This document shows positions 8,869 to 16,314 of a stretch of DNA of 36,379 bases, piece after piece (position 1 is the first letter of the stretch; each line of letters starts with the position of its first letter). A program made the position numbers and the translations under genes. A model generated the notes under the pieces. The model saw only the letters and a program-made list of their open reading frames with translations, was not told the origin of the DNA and did no database searches. Source of the DNA: an uncultured Acholeplasmataceae bacterium (GTDB lineage Bacteria > Bacillota_I > Bacilli_A > RF39 > UBA660); contig CAJKWD010000006.1 of assembly GCA_905203475.1 (NCBI GenBank), forward strand, positions 1 through 36,379. Reading direction: 5' to 3'.

Positions 8869-8898
8869 GAAAAAAAATTCTAACATATGTTAGAATTT
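8869..8898 (-). terminator. Terminator of the DUF1846 gene
   Basis: On the minus strand AAATTCTAAC, loop ATAT, GTTAGAATTT, then a run of T (positions 8898 down to 8871). It overlaps the stop codon of the gene. Confidence 0.85.
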
Positions 8899-10375
8899 AT
8901 TCGACTTCATACAGGTCGTTGGAATAGAAAACTGGTTCCATGGTGAGATTGATTTTTAAATTACGAAATTCATTTTTATCACCATTAGTTACAATGTAAC
9001 TGGCATGAGCTTCACATCCAGCTAGCTTTTTTAAATTTTTAAAAGCTTTGGCAATGATTGGGTTGGTGACACTGCAAATACTAAGAGCAATAATGACTTC
9101 TTGTAAATTTAATGTTTCGTATTCTTTGGTTTTTGCTTTGAATTTTTGGATTGGTTCTAATACGCTAGGAGATAGTAAATCGATTTCGTCAGGAATGTGA
9201 GTAAGTTCTTTCATGGCGTTAATTAAAAGACTGCTTGCAGGATTTAATAATTCTGTTTGCTTTCCAGTAATAATTTTCCCGTTTGGAAGTTCTAAGCTAA
9301 TGACATGCTTTTTTTCTTTTTCTGCTTTTTTGAGAGCTACTTCGACTACTTTACGATCACTTTCTTTCAGATCTAATTCATTCATTAACACTTTAATACG
9401 TTCCGGTGTTTCACTGTCACCATTGCCCGTTTTACAATCACATAGGGCTTGGTAATATCGTCTAATGATTTCTGCTTTGGCTGCTTCTTGAACCACTTTG
9501 TCATCAATGATGCATTTACCGATGGTATTAACTCCCATATCGGTTGGAGATGCGTAAATTTCTTCGCCCGTAATTTTATATAAAATGTCTTTTAAAACAG
9601 GGAACACTTCTAAGTCTCGATTATAGTTTACAGAACTGATTCCATATTTTTCAAGGTGGAAGTAATCAATCATATTAACATCTTTTAAATCAGCTGTGGC
9701 TGCCTCATATGCAAGATTGACGGGATGCTTTAATGGTAAATCCCAAACAGGGAATGTTTCAAACTTGGCATATCCAGCTTGTACTCCACGTTTATATTCG
9801 TGATATAACTGTGATAAACACGTTGCTAGTTTTCCACTGCATGGCCCGGGAGCAGTCATCACAACAAGTGGTTTGGTTGTTTCAATATATGGATTTTGTC
9901 CATATCCATCTTCTGATACAATTGTTTCTACATCGGTTGGATAACCTTTGGTAGGGGTATGAATATATGCTTTCATTCCACGTGCTTCTAATTTTCTTTT
10001 AAATGACTCAGCTCTTGGTTGTCCTTTATAAAGTGTAATTACAACACTATTTACTTGTAATCCTAATGCTTTTAATTGATCAATTAATCTTAATACATCC
10101 ATATCATAGGTAATACCATAATCTGCTCTAATTTTATTTCTCTCAATATCACCTGCATTAATACAAAAGACAATTTCACAAATATCTTTTAATTCTAGTA
10201 ACATGCGAATTTTAGAATCTGCTTCAAAGCCAGGTAATACGCGCATAGCATGATAATCGTCAAATAATTTTCCTCCAAATTCTAAATATAATTTATTATC
10301 GAATTTTTTTAATCTCTCTTTAATCTTTTTACTTTGTACTTTTAAATATAATTCATTGTCAAAACCTTTTTTCAT
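8897..10375 (-). CDS. DUF1846 family protein
   Basis: A 492-residue protein closely matching DUF1846, a widespread cytosolic family of Bacillota whose biochemical role is not settled. Visible hallmarks are FGGKLFDDYHAMRVLPGF near the N-terminus, VVMTAPGPCSGKLATCLSQL (a conserved Gly/Ser-rich, possibly phosphate-binding loop), KFETFPVWDLPLKHPVNLAY and DMGVNTIGKCIIDD. Length is as usual. The start at 10375 has AGGAG 8 bases upstream on the minus strand. It is monocistronic, bounded by its own promoter and terminator, and is divergent from frr. Confidence 0.93.
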   Translation of the reverse strand: MKKGFDNELYLKVQSKKIKERLKKFDNKLYLEFGGKLFDDYHAMRVLPGFEADSKIRMLLELKDICEIVFCINAGDIERNKIRADYGITYDMDVLRLIDQLKALGLQVNSVVITLYKGQPRAESFKRKLEARGMKAYIHTPTKGYPTDVETIVSEDGYGQNPYIETTKPLVVMTAPGPCSGKLATCLSQLYHEYKRGVQAGYAKFETFPVWDLPLKHPVNLAYEAATADLKDVNMIDYFHLEKYGISSVNYNRDLEVFPVLKDILYKITGEEIYASPTDMGVNTIGKCIIDDKVVQEAAKAEIIRRYYQALCDCKTGNGDSETPERIKVLMNELDLKESDRKVVEVALKKAEKEKKHVISLELPNGKIITGKQTELLNPASSLLINAMKELTHIPDEIDLLSPSVLEPIQKFKAKTKEYETLNLQEVIIALSICSVTNPIIAKAFKNLKKLAGCEAHASYIVTNGDKNEFRNLKINLTMEPVFYSNDLYEVE

Positions 10376-10404
10376 ACTTCATACTCCTTACTCTTATCAT
10401 GCTC

Positions 10405-10413
10405 ATTTTAACA
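10405..10413 (-). promoter_or_regulatory. Extended -10 promoter of the DUF1846 gene
   Basis: On the minus strand TGT then TAAAAT (10413 to 10405). The -35 is poor (TTTCAA, 10432 to 10427). Confidence 0.55.
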
Positions 10414-10535
10414 TAAAATAAGTTACTTGAAAATAAAAACAAATTCATTTTTTAGTATTTGTTAAAAAAGGGAAATATTCATAATTAAAACAGTGAAAAC
10501 ATATATTAAACTATCATAAATAACTAATTTTTCTA

Positions 10536-10564
10536 TTTACAATCGAAAAGGGGATTGTTATAAT
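10536..10564 (+). promoter_or_regulatory. Sigma-A promoter of frr
   Basis: TTTACA (10536-10541), 17 bases, TATAAT (10559-10564) preceded by TGT, an extended -10. The start of transcription would be near 10571. Confidence 0.85.
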
Positions 10565-10582
10565 AAAATTATGGAGGATGTT

Positions 10583-11131
10583 ATGGATATAGATAAAATT
10601 TTAGAAGAAGCGGAAACAAAAATGCAACATTCCATTGAAGCAATGGAGAAAAAATTTACAAATGTACGAGCTGGTCGTGCAAATCCAGCAATTTTAAATA
10701 AAGTTGAGGTGCTTTACTATGGTGTACCAACACCACTTAATCAGTTAGCGCAAATTTCAATTCCCGAAGCAAGACAATTAGCAATCAAACCATTTGATAA
10801 GTCTTGTTTAGGAGCAATTGAAAAAGGAATTTATGAAGCTAATATTGGATTAACGCCAAATAACAATGGGGAAACCATTATTTTAAATATTCCAGCTTTA
10901 ACAGAGGAAACTAGAAAAGAATATGTAAAGCAAGTACGTGAAATTGCCGAAGAAGGACGCATTGCTCTTCGTAATATTAGACAAGATGCAAATAATGAAA
11001 TTAAAAGATTAGATATCACAGAAGATGATATTAAGGATGGACAGAGTGATGTTCAAGAGCTCATTTCTAAATATAATAAAGTTGTAGAAGCAAAATTAAA
11101 AGAAAAAGAACAAGAATTAATGAGCGTTTAA
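10583..11131 (+). CDS. frr: Ribosome recycling factor
   Basis: RRF splits the post-termination ribosome with EF-G. The 182-residue product has the conserved KFTNVRAGRANPAILNKV near the N-terminus, then IPEARQLAIKPFD and ALRNIRQDANNEIKR. I chose the ATG at 10583 (MDIDKILEEAE) because GGAGG at 10573-10577 is 5 bases before it; the ATG at 10571 falls on the expected transcription start. In most Bacillota frr follows rpsB-tsf-pyrH; here it starts its own unit and is followed by sufU. Confidence 0.97.
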   Translation: MDIDKILEEAETKMQHSIEAMEKKFTNVRAGRANPAILNKVEVLYYGVPTPLNQLAQISIPEARQLAIKPFDKSCLGAIEKGIYEANIGLTPNNNGETIILNIPALTEETRKEYVKQVREIAEEGRIALRNIRQDANNEIKRLDITEDDIKDGQSDVQELISKYNKVVEAKLKEKEQELMSV

Positions 11132-11162
11132 GTTCATTCTTTTTCTTCTCAGGAGGTGTTTT

Positions 11163-11603
11163 ATGGATGCATTAGAAAAAAGAAATCTGATGATGAAACA
11201 TTATCAAGAACCAAAAAATAAAGGTTTTATAGATGGTGACGGATATATTTTTAATACCCAAAATAATGCCTCTTGTATCGATGAAGTAAAATTAATGACC
11301 AAGATTAAAAATGGGAAAATAGAAGATATTCATTTTGATGGAGAGGCATGTGCGGTATGTACTGCTTCTACATCTATTATGATAGAAACGTTATTAAATA
11401 AAACAACAAAAGAAGCAGAACAAATTGTAAAAGATTTTGAAAATATGATCGATGGAAAAGAATATGATCAAGCAAGATTAGAAAATGCAGTCATTTTTGA
11501 AGATATTGGAAGACAACCAAGTCGTAGAAAGTGTGCACTTCTTGCATGGTGGGGGATGGATGAGACACTGGCACAAAGTAAGGAAGGGATTTATCATGAA
11601 TAA
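11163..11603 (+). CDS. sufU: SufU-type iron-sulfur assembly protein
   Basis: SufU accepts sulfur from the cysteine desulfurase SufS through a zinc-bound site. The 146-residue product keeps the set of ligands: Cys 38 and Asp 40 (in ASCIDEV, where most members have CGD), Cys 63 (GEACAVCTASTSIM) and Cys 124 (RRKCALLAWWGMDE). AGGAGGTG precedes the ATG. It sits between frr and an unknown gene, 7 kb from sufD and sufS, whereas SUF genes are usually clustered. It overlaps the next gene by 8 bases (ATGAATAA). Confidence 0.93.
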   Translation: MDALEKRNLMMKHYQEPKNKGFIDGDGYIFNTQNNASCIDEVKLMTKIKNGKIEDIHFDGEACAVCTASTSIMIETLLNKTTKEAEQIVKDFENMIDGKEYDQARLENAVIFEDIGRQPSRRKCALLAWWGMDETLAQSKEGIYHE

Positions 11604-12462
11604 TGAAAAGAAAAAGAGTAGAGGGTCAGCTTTAAAAGAAGGAATTTTAAGTGCATTTTCTTTTGGGGCAAAAGATATTAACTTAGAAATGTTACGTGAA
11701 TCTAATAAAAATGTATATGTTTATGCAAAACAAAATGGAGAACCAATTTTCCTAGTAGCTGTAGATCATAGTAATCAAGTATATTATGATGTAAATCATC
11801 AATATTTTGTCCCTGCAGAAGATTTAGAAACAGATCGTATTAGAAAACTAGATTTAAATAAACCATCTGATGAATTAAACCAATATATGAATTTATTTTT
11901 CTCACAATATGATTTTATTAATCAGCTTGAGAGAAAATATGTAGAATATTTACAAAAAGTAAAAGAATTATTAAAACATGTTGTTGTTTTTCAAGTGCAA
12001 TCTAATGTTATGATGGAAGATGCAAATGATCGAATTAGTTCTATGATAGAAGATGAAGATATGCAACGTGGATATTTAGAAGATTATTTACAAAAAACAA
12101 AAGAGATTTTACAGTATCGTAAGAAATTAGTTGGAACAACAGAAAAGCAAGAAATCGGAACGCTTGTTTATGGTTATCAGACAGAACCCAATAGCAAATT
12201 TGTTTATTTATTAGATGAGCATAGTGTGGGTTTTCCAGTTATCAGTGCTAGTAAGATTCAAAACTACGATTTGCCAGAATACTATGCCGTTCGAGAGAGT
12301 ATGAAGCCGCTGAATAAAAACGGATTAAAATCACCAGTGGATGTGAACTATTTTTACCAACAATTGATTGCATTTTATACAAGTAAGATCGATGTATATC
12401 AATCATCACATGAGAATAGAGAAACGGTAAAAAAATTAGCTATGAAAAAAAATAGAAAATAA
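11596..12462 (+). CDS. Conserved hypothetical protein, 288 aa
   Basis: I do not recognise the family. The ATG at 11596 (MNNEKKKSRGSALKEG) is chosen because AAGGAAGGGA lies just upstream and it overlaps the sufU stop in the usual coupled way; the frame is open further upstream only as a shadow of sufU. The product is soluble and charged, with no signal peptide or membrane segment. The middle (about residues 110-190, LERKYVEYLQKVKELLKHVV, YLEDYLQKTKEILQYRKK) is predicted alpha-helical and may form a coiled coil; the C-terminus is very basic (KKLAMKKNRK). Translational coupling with sufU suggests co-expression, not necessarily shared function. Confidence 0.8.
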   Translation: MNNEKKKSRGSALKEGILSAFSFGAKDINLEMLRESNKNVYVYAKQNGEPIFLVAVDHSNQVYYDVNHQYFVPAEDLETDRIRKLDLNKPSDELNQYMNLFFSQYDFINQLERKYVEYLQKVKELLKHVVVFQVQSNVMMEDANDRISSMIEDEDMQRGYLEDYLQKTKEILQYRKKLVGTTEKQEIGTLVYGYQTEPNSKFVYLLDEHSVGFPVISASKIQNYDLPEYYAVRESMKPLNKNGLKSPVDVNYFYQQLIAFYTSKIDVYQSSHENRETVKKLAMKKNRK

Positions 12463-12483
12463 TAATTTTATTAATTTTAATAA

Positions 12484-12511
12484 GCCAAAGAAATAATAAA
12501 AATGTTTTGGC
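12484..12511. other. GCCAAA/TTTGGC hairpin without U-tract
   Basis: GCCAAA (12484-12489) and TTTGGC (12506-12511) can pair across 16 bases. There is no T-run, so the role is unclear. Confidence 0.25.
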
Positions 12512-12541
12512 AGGAAAATTTAAAAAATAGATCTGATATAG

Positions 12542-12582
12542 AAAAAGAAATACAAAATAACGGGTTTGTATTTCTTTTTTTG
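12542..12582 (+). terminator. Terminator of the frr-sufU operon
   Basis: A 15-bp stem (12542-12556 with 12565-12579; core GAAATACAAA/TTTGTATTTC) around an 8-nt loop, followed by T. Its 3' arm also supplies a possible -35 (TTGTAT, 12566-12571) for ssb, with TATATT at 12589-12594. Confidence 0.9.
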
Positions 12583-12616
12583 TTTCGTTATATTGAATGT
12601 GAAAGGAGAGAGTAAT

Positions 12617-12958
12617 ATGTTAAATCAAGCAGTAATTGTCGGTAGATTGGTTCGTGAACCAGAATTGAGAAAAACAGAAAGTGGAAAGAAAGTAACAAAT
12701 ATTACGGTTGCTGTTCCACGTAGTTATAAGAATGCAAATGGAGAGTACGATGCAGATTTTATTCATTGTACACTTTGGGAAGGAGTAGCTGAAAAGACTA
12801 TTACATATGTAAAAAAAGGAGATTTGTTAGGCATTCGAGGCCATATTCAGTCACGAACGATTCAACTAGATGAAGATTATAAACGTAATGTAGTTGAAAT
12901 TGTCGCTGATAAAGTTACATTTTTATCGAGTAAAAGAAGCCAAGAAGAAAAAGAATAA
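12617..12958 (+). CDS. ssb: Single-stranded DNA-binding protein, tail-less
   Basis: The OB-fold of bacterial SSB is clear: MLNQAVIVGRLVREPELR, then DADFIHCTLWEGVAEKT and a closing VADKVTFLSS. The ATG at 12617 follows AAAGGAGAG. At 113 residues it lacks the linker and the acidic DDDIPF-like tip that recruits partner proteins, ending in SQEEKE. In size and layout it resembles the second SSB (SsbB) of Bacillus subtilis, linked to competence. A full-length replication SSB would then be elsewhere; that is inference. It stands alone between two terminators. Confidence 0.93.
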   Translation: MLNQAVIVGRLVREPELRKTESGKKVTNITVAVPRSYKNANGEYDADFIHCTLWEGVAEKTITYVKKGDLLGIRGHIQSRTIQLDEDYKRNVVEIVADKVTFLSSKRSQEEKE

Positions 12959-12973
12959 TTTCTTCTTTTTTTG
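12942..12973 (+). terminator. Terminator of ssb
   Basis: AAGAAGAAA (12942-12950) pairs with TTTCTTCTT (12959-12967) around an 8-nt loop, with a T-run to 12972. The 5' arm is coding sequence of ssb. Confidence 0.85.
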
Positions 12974-13077
12974 TGAACATACAACGGTTATCAAGAAGTT
13001 AATTTTATTTCTTTTCAAAAACATAACTTTTATAATGATTAACGAGAAGGTAACGGTGATCGAAAGGAAGTAGTAGT

Positions 13078-13443
13078 ATGTTTATAGGTGAAAGGCTCAA
13101 AGAATCAAGAATGAAAAAAGGAATTACCCAGGAAGAATTAGGAAAGTTAATAGGGGTAACGAAAGTTTCCATTTGTGGTTACGAATTAGGGACAAGAACA
13201 CCGACGATTGACAACTTTATTTTATTAGCAGATGTCTTAGATGTCGATCCCAATTATTTATTGGGTAGAGATAACTTTACAATACGTGAGATACCAACAC
13301 CGTATACGAGGAGAATTACCATGTTAGATGCAACTATTTTAGATAATATAAAGAGACATAAAAGACTTTATAATTATCTTGTAAAAGATCCTGTTCGCGC
13401 TACCAATCAAATGGAAATTTTATTAAAAAGAGAATTGAAATAG
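13078..13443 (+). CDS. Xre-family transcriptional regulator (first of three)
   Basis: A 121-residue protein with a helix-turn-helix at residues 1-65 (RLKESRMKKGITQEELGKLI, GVTKVSICGYELGTRTP, ending YLLGRD) and a short C-terminal tail (HKRLYNYLVKDPVRATNQME). It is a paralogue of the gene at 13813: the recognition region GVTKVS-CGYELG and the YLLGRD end are shared, and the tails are related (LVKDPVR, LLKDPRR). AAGGAAG precedes the ATG. A probable -10 (TATAAT, 13031-13036) is followed by TTAAC and TAACGG motifs that recur near the other two regulators. Confidence 0.9.
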   Translation: MFIGERLKESRMKKGITQEELGKLIGVTKVSICGYELGTRTPTIDNFILLADVLDVDPNYLLGRDNFTIREIPTPYTRRITMLDATILDNIKRHKRLYNYLVKDPVRATNQMEILLKRELK

Positions 13444-13444
13444 A

Positions 13445-13470
13445 CCTAGTTAAAATAACTAGGTTTTTTT
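13445..13470 (+). terminator. Terminator between convergent Xre genes
   Basis: CCTAGTTA (13445-13452), loop AAA, TAACTAGG (13456-13463), then seven T. It lies inside the 3' end of the minus-strand Xre gene and contains its stop codon. Confidence 0.85.
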
Positions 13471-13676
13471 AATTGTAATTTTTCACTTGTTTCATCTAAA
13501 AATAAATGATCTGGTGTTGTTTGAAAAATATGAGCTATTTTTACTGCCATATCATAATTTAATCTTCTTTTGTCATTTTCTAATTGCCAATAAAACGGTT
13601 TGCTAATTCCTAATAGAGAAGCCATTTGTTGATAACTAAGTTGATGTTTTAAACGTACTAATTTTAATTTTTCCAT
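13446..13676 (-). CDS. Small Xre-family regulator (second of three)
   Basis: A 76-residue protein that is almost only a helix-turn-helix domain: KLVRLKHQLSYQQMASLLGI, SKPFYWQLENDKRRLNY, ending FQTTPDHLFLDETSEK. I chose the ATG at 13676 because GGTGAT lies just upstream on the minus strand; an ATG 7 codons earlier sits on the expected transcription start. It is more distant from its two neighbours and lacks their tail. It runs convergent to the first Xre gene and divergent from the third. Confidence 0.88.
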   Translation of the reverse strand: MEKLKLVRLKHQLSYQQMASLLGISKPFYWQLENDKRRLNYDMAVKIAHIFQTTPDHLFLDETSEKLQLKKPSYFN

Positions 13677-13695
13677 CTTTATCACCCATAACAAC

Positions 13696-13724
13696 ATTAT
13701 ATATTAACTAACCGTTAATTTCAA
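13696..13724 (-). promoter_or_regulatory. Promoter of the minus-strand Xre gene with embedded operator
   Basis: On the minus strand TTGAAA (13724-13719), 17-base spacer, TATAAT (13701-13696). The spacer holds the inverted repeat TTAAC-N5-GTTAA (13704-13718), a likely operator that would block the promoter. Which of the three regulators binds is not known. Confidence 0.75.
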
Positions 13725-13770
13725 GCTATTGTTATCCAAAAATTAATTTTAATCACAAATGTAGTTGCTT

Positions 13771-13790
13771 TGTTATAATGTTATTAACAT
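13771..13790 (+). promoter_or_regulatory. Extended -10 promoter and palindrome before the third Xre gene
   Basis: TGT-TATAAT (13771-13779), overlapped by the perfect palindrome ATGTTA-T-TAACAT (13778-13790) at the transcription start. It is a likely operator. Confidence 0.7.
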
Positions 13791-13812
13791 ATAGATAACG
13801 GGGGTAAAAGTC

Positions 13813-14175
13813 ATGTTTTTAGGCTACAGATTAAGAGAATTACGAGAAAAAAAAGGGTTATCACAAGAAAAATTAGGACAATTAACAGGAGTAACAAAAG
13901 TATCTGTTTGTGGATATGAATTAGGAAAAAAAACACCTTCAGTGAATCAATTAGATCGAATTGCTAGTGCTTTAGATGTTACAACAGATTATTTACTAGG
14001 TAGAGATACAATGCAAACATATATTGGAGAAGACGGAGAAGCATACCATGTTTCTTTCTCTAAAGACGAAATGCGAACTTTATTAGAAATGCGCAGACGT
14101 AAAGATTTATATTATCGTTTATTAAAAGATCCTAGAAGAACATTAGATTTAATTGAAATCAAATTAAATAAATAG
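13813..14175 (+). CDS. Xre-family transcriptional regulator (third of three)
   Basis: A 120-residue protein with an N-terminal helix-turn-helix (RLRELREKKGLSQEKLGQLT, GVTKVSVCGYELGKKTP, YLLGRD at about 60-65) and a basic helical tail (MRRRKDLYYRLLKDPRRTLD). It is a paralogue of the gene at 13078. The ribosome site is GGGGG before the ATG. The target is unknown; the palindrome at its own promoter suggests autoregulation. A terminator overlaps the stop codon. Confidence 0.9.
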   Translation: MFLGYRLRELREKKGLSQEKLGQLTGVTKVSVCGYELGKKTPSVNQLDRIASALDVTTDYLLGRDTMQTYIGEDGEAYHVSFSKDEMRTLLEMRRRKDLYYRLLKDPRRTLDLIEIKLNK

Positions 14176-14204
14176 TACAATCTATGAAAAGATTGTACTT
14201 TTTT
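14174..14204 (+). terminator. Terminator of the third Xre gene
   Basis: AGTACAATCT (14174-14183) pairs with AGATTGTACT (14190-14199), followed by T to 14204. The next promoter -10 (TATAAT, 14218-14223) begins shortly after. Confidence 0.9.
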
Positions 14205-14239
14205 CACCATTTTATTATATAATAGAGATGGTGATACAT

Positions 14240-15514
14240 ATGAACATGATTGCAATCATTGAAAAAAAGAAAAATGGACAAGTCCTTTCCAAAGAAGAAA
14301 TTGCGTATGCGGTAATGGAGTATGTTAATGGGAATATTCCCGATTATCAAATGAGTGCTTTATTAATGGCAATTGTGATTCAAGGAATGGAAGAACACGA
14401 AATTGTCGATTTAACAGATGTTATGATTCACAGTGGCGATATTTTAGATTTAAGTGCCATTCAAGGAATGAAAGTCGATAAACATTCAACGGGTGGCATT
14501 GGTGATAAAACAACATTAGCAGTATTACCACTTGTTGCAAGTTGTGGCGTTAAATGTGCTAAAATGAGCGGTCGTGGATTAGGAATTACAGGAGGAACAA
14601 TCGATAAATTAGAATCGATTCCTGGATTTCAAACGAAACTTACATTTTCTGATTTTATGCAAGAGGTAAATCAAATTGGTATGGCTTTAACAAGTCAGAC
14701 AGGAAATTTATGCCCCGCTGATAAAAAAATATATGCCCTTCGTGATGTTACGGGGACAACAGAGAGTATTCCACTCATCGCTTCTAGTATTATGAGTAAA
14801 AAAATCGCATCGGGAGCTGATAAAATCGTCATCGATGTGAAAGTTGGTAATGGAGCTCTCATGAAAACATTAGAAGATGCTAGAAAATTAGCTCATACAA
14901 TGATTCATATTGGGAAAAACTATCAAAAGGATACCATATGTATTTTATCGAATATGGAACAACCATTGGGCTTTGCCATTGGAAATCGACTAGAAGTAGA
15001 AGAAGCAATCTCTTTTCTAAAAGGAGAATCATCTGCTTCTGATTTTCAAGAACTAGTACTCGCTTTAGCAACCTATATGGTTCATTTAGGACTTAATATT
15101 AGTATTCCTGAAGCAGAACAAAAAGTACGAGAAAATTTACAAAATGGCCAAGGCTATCAAAAGTTCTTAGAATTTATAACAGCCCAACATGGTACATTAC
15201 CTCAAACAGAACATTTACCAGAAAGAAAAATATATGCAACTACCTCAGGCTACATTCAACAAGTTCACGCTGACCAATTAGGAAGCATTGTAAAAGAGTT
15301 GGGTGGAGGTAGAGAAAGAGTAGAGGATCAAATTGATTATGAAGTGGGAATTGTTTTAAATAAGAAAATAGGAGATTTTGTACGTGAGGGAGAATTATTG
15401 ATGACAGTGTATGAAAATCAAAAGAAATTAGAAGAACAAACATATTTAAATTGCTTTGAAATTTCATCCCAAGAAGTATCACCAAAGCCAATTATTTACG
15501 AAATGATTATATAA
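14240..15514 (+). CDS. pdp: Pyrimidine-nucleoside (thymidine) phosphorylase
   Basis: It splits uridine, thymidine or deoxyuridine with phosphate in nucleoside salvage. The 424-residue protein has the family signature SGRGLGITGGTIDKLESIPG and the phosphate loop KHSTGGIGDK starting at Lys 81, plus the C-terminal domain found in this family (LGGGRERVEDQIDYEVGI). I prefer the ATG at 14240 because GGTGAT at 14230-14235 is its ribosome site and overlaps the earlier ATG at 14228. Gram-positive members accept both uridine and thymidine; deoA is an alternative name. A GNAT gene follows 5 bases after its stop. Confidence 0.95.
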   Translation: MNMIAIIEKKKNGQVLSKEEIAYAVMEYVNGNIPDYQMSALLMAIVIQGMEEHEIVDLTDVMIHSGDILDLSAIQGMKVDKHSTGGIGDKTTLAVLPLVASCGVKCAKMSGRGLGITGGTIDKLESIPGFQTKLTFSDFMQEVNQIGMALTSQTGNLCPADKKIYALRDVTGTTESIPLIASSIMSKKIASGADKIVIDVKVGNGALMKTLEDARKLAHTMIHIGKNYQKDTICILSNMEQPLGFAIGNRLEVEEAISFLKGESSASDFQELVLALATYMVHLGLNISIPEAEQKVRENLQNGQGYQKFLEFITAQHGTLPQTEHLPERKIYATTSGYIQQVHADQLGSIVKELGGGRERVEDQIDYEVGIVLNKKIGDFVREGELLMTVYENQKKLEEQTYLNCFEISSQEVSPKPIIYEMII

Positions 15515-15519
15515 GTAAT

Positions 15520-15936
15520 ATGACGATCGAATTATTACAAGAACAAGATAAACAGGCTGTTTGTTCACTTTTACAACGATGTTTTCCCAATACCAAAGTA
15601 CAAGATGATTTTGATTTTCAAAAAATTGATTCTACGCATAATATAGTGATAGTCGCTAAAATCGAAAACCGTGTGATCGGACATATATGGATTCAAAAAC
15701 AATATGATTTTTATAAACAAGTATTTTATTTCTATCTCATGTATATCTGTGTCGAGGAAAGATATCGCCATCAAGGAGTAGCGAGTGCTATGTTAAAATG
15801 GGTCGAAGTATTAAAAGAAAGGCAAAATATAGCTTATATTACTTTTACCAGTGGCAATAAAAGAGTTGCTGCACAAACTCTCTATCGTAAACTCGGTTAT
15901 GAGAAAAAAGATAGTTCTGTATTTATAAAGTTGTAA
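15520..15936 (+). CDS. GNAT family N-acetyltransferase
   Basis: A 138-residue single-domain GNAT protein. Motif A, the acetyl-CoA loop, is VEERYRHQGVASAMLKWVE, and the C-terminal motif is AAQTLYRKLGYEKKDSSVFI. The substrate cannot be told. It lies 5 bases after pdp with no clear ribosome site, so it probably depends on coupling to the pdp stop codon. No strong terminator is seen before the rpoZ promoter. Confidence 0.9.
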   Translation: MTIELLQEQDKQAVCSLLQRCFPNTKVQDDFDFQKIDSTHNIVIVAKIENRVIGHIWIQKQYDFYKQVFYFYLMYICVEERYRHQGVASAMLKWVEVLKERQNIAYITFTSGNKRVAAQTLYRKLGYEKKDSSVFIKL

Positions 15937-15962
15937 ATAAATGTAAAAAAAACACAAATTAC

Positions 15963-15991
15963 TTGAAAGAATAGTAATTAGTTGCTAAAAT
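15963..15991 (+). promoter_or_regulatory. Sigma-A promoter of rpoZ
   Basis: TTGAAA (15963-15968), 17 bases, TAAAAT (15986-15991) with TGC just before (extended -10). Confidence 0.85.
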
Positions 15992-16009
15992 CAAGTTAGG
16001 AGGGGTAAT

Positions 16010-16246
16010 ATGATATATCCGTCAATCGATAAATTGTTAAATCAAGTTGGTTCAAAATATTTACTTGTAAATATTGTTGCAAAAAGAGCCAAAGAGATGG
16101 ATGAAACAAGTTTTTATCAAATGAAAGAAAATGAATATGTATCAAAGAAAAATATTGGTAGAGCCCTTGAAGAAGTTGCCAAAAACTTAATTCATATTGA
16201 TGGATTCGAGACACCAATTGACGATGATACAAAGACAGAAAAATAG
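16010..16246 (+). CDS. rpoZ: RNA polymerase omega subunit
   Basis: A small 78-residue subunit that helps assemble RNA polymerase. YPSIDKLLNQVGSKYLLVNI matches the conserved N-terminus, followed by AKRAKEM and the KKNIGRALEEVAKNLI helix. AGGAGGGG precedes the ATG. Usually it follows gmk; here it stands alone between its own promoter and terminator. Confidence 0.95.
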   Translation: MIYPSIDKLLNQVGSKYLLVNIVAKRAKEMDETSFYQMKENEYVSKKNIGRALEEVAKNLIHIDGFETPIDDDTKTEK

Positions 16247-16267
16247 TACATGTTATGTACTTTTTTT
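16245..16267 (+). terminator. Terminator of rpoZ
   Basis: AGTACAT (16245-16251), loop GTT, ATGTACT (16255-16261), then a T-run. It overlaps the stop codon. Confidence 0.8.
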
Positions 16268-16268
16268 G

Positions 16269-16297
16269 TTGTTTTACAAACGTTTGTTTGCTATAAT
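16269..16297 (+). promoter_or_regulatory. recX promoter with 12-base palindrome
   Basis: TTGTTT (16269-16274), 17 bases, TATAAT (16292-16297) preceded by TGC. The spacer contains the perfect palindrome ACAAACGTTTGT (16276-16287), a possible operator. It is not the usual Gram-positive LexA box (GAAC-N4-GTTC). Confidence 0.7.
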
Positions 16298-16314
16298 GAA
16301 ATAGAGGTGATAAC

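Noticed and set aside
11485..11595. Longer N-terminus for the 288-aa protein
   Set aside because: This part is another frame of sufU; the ribosome site AAGGAAGGGA marks the ATG at 11596.
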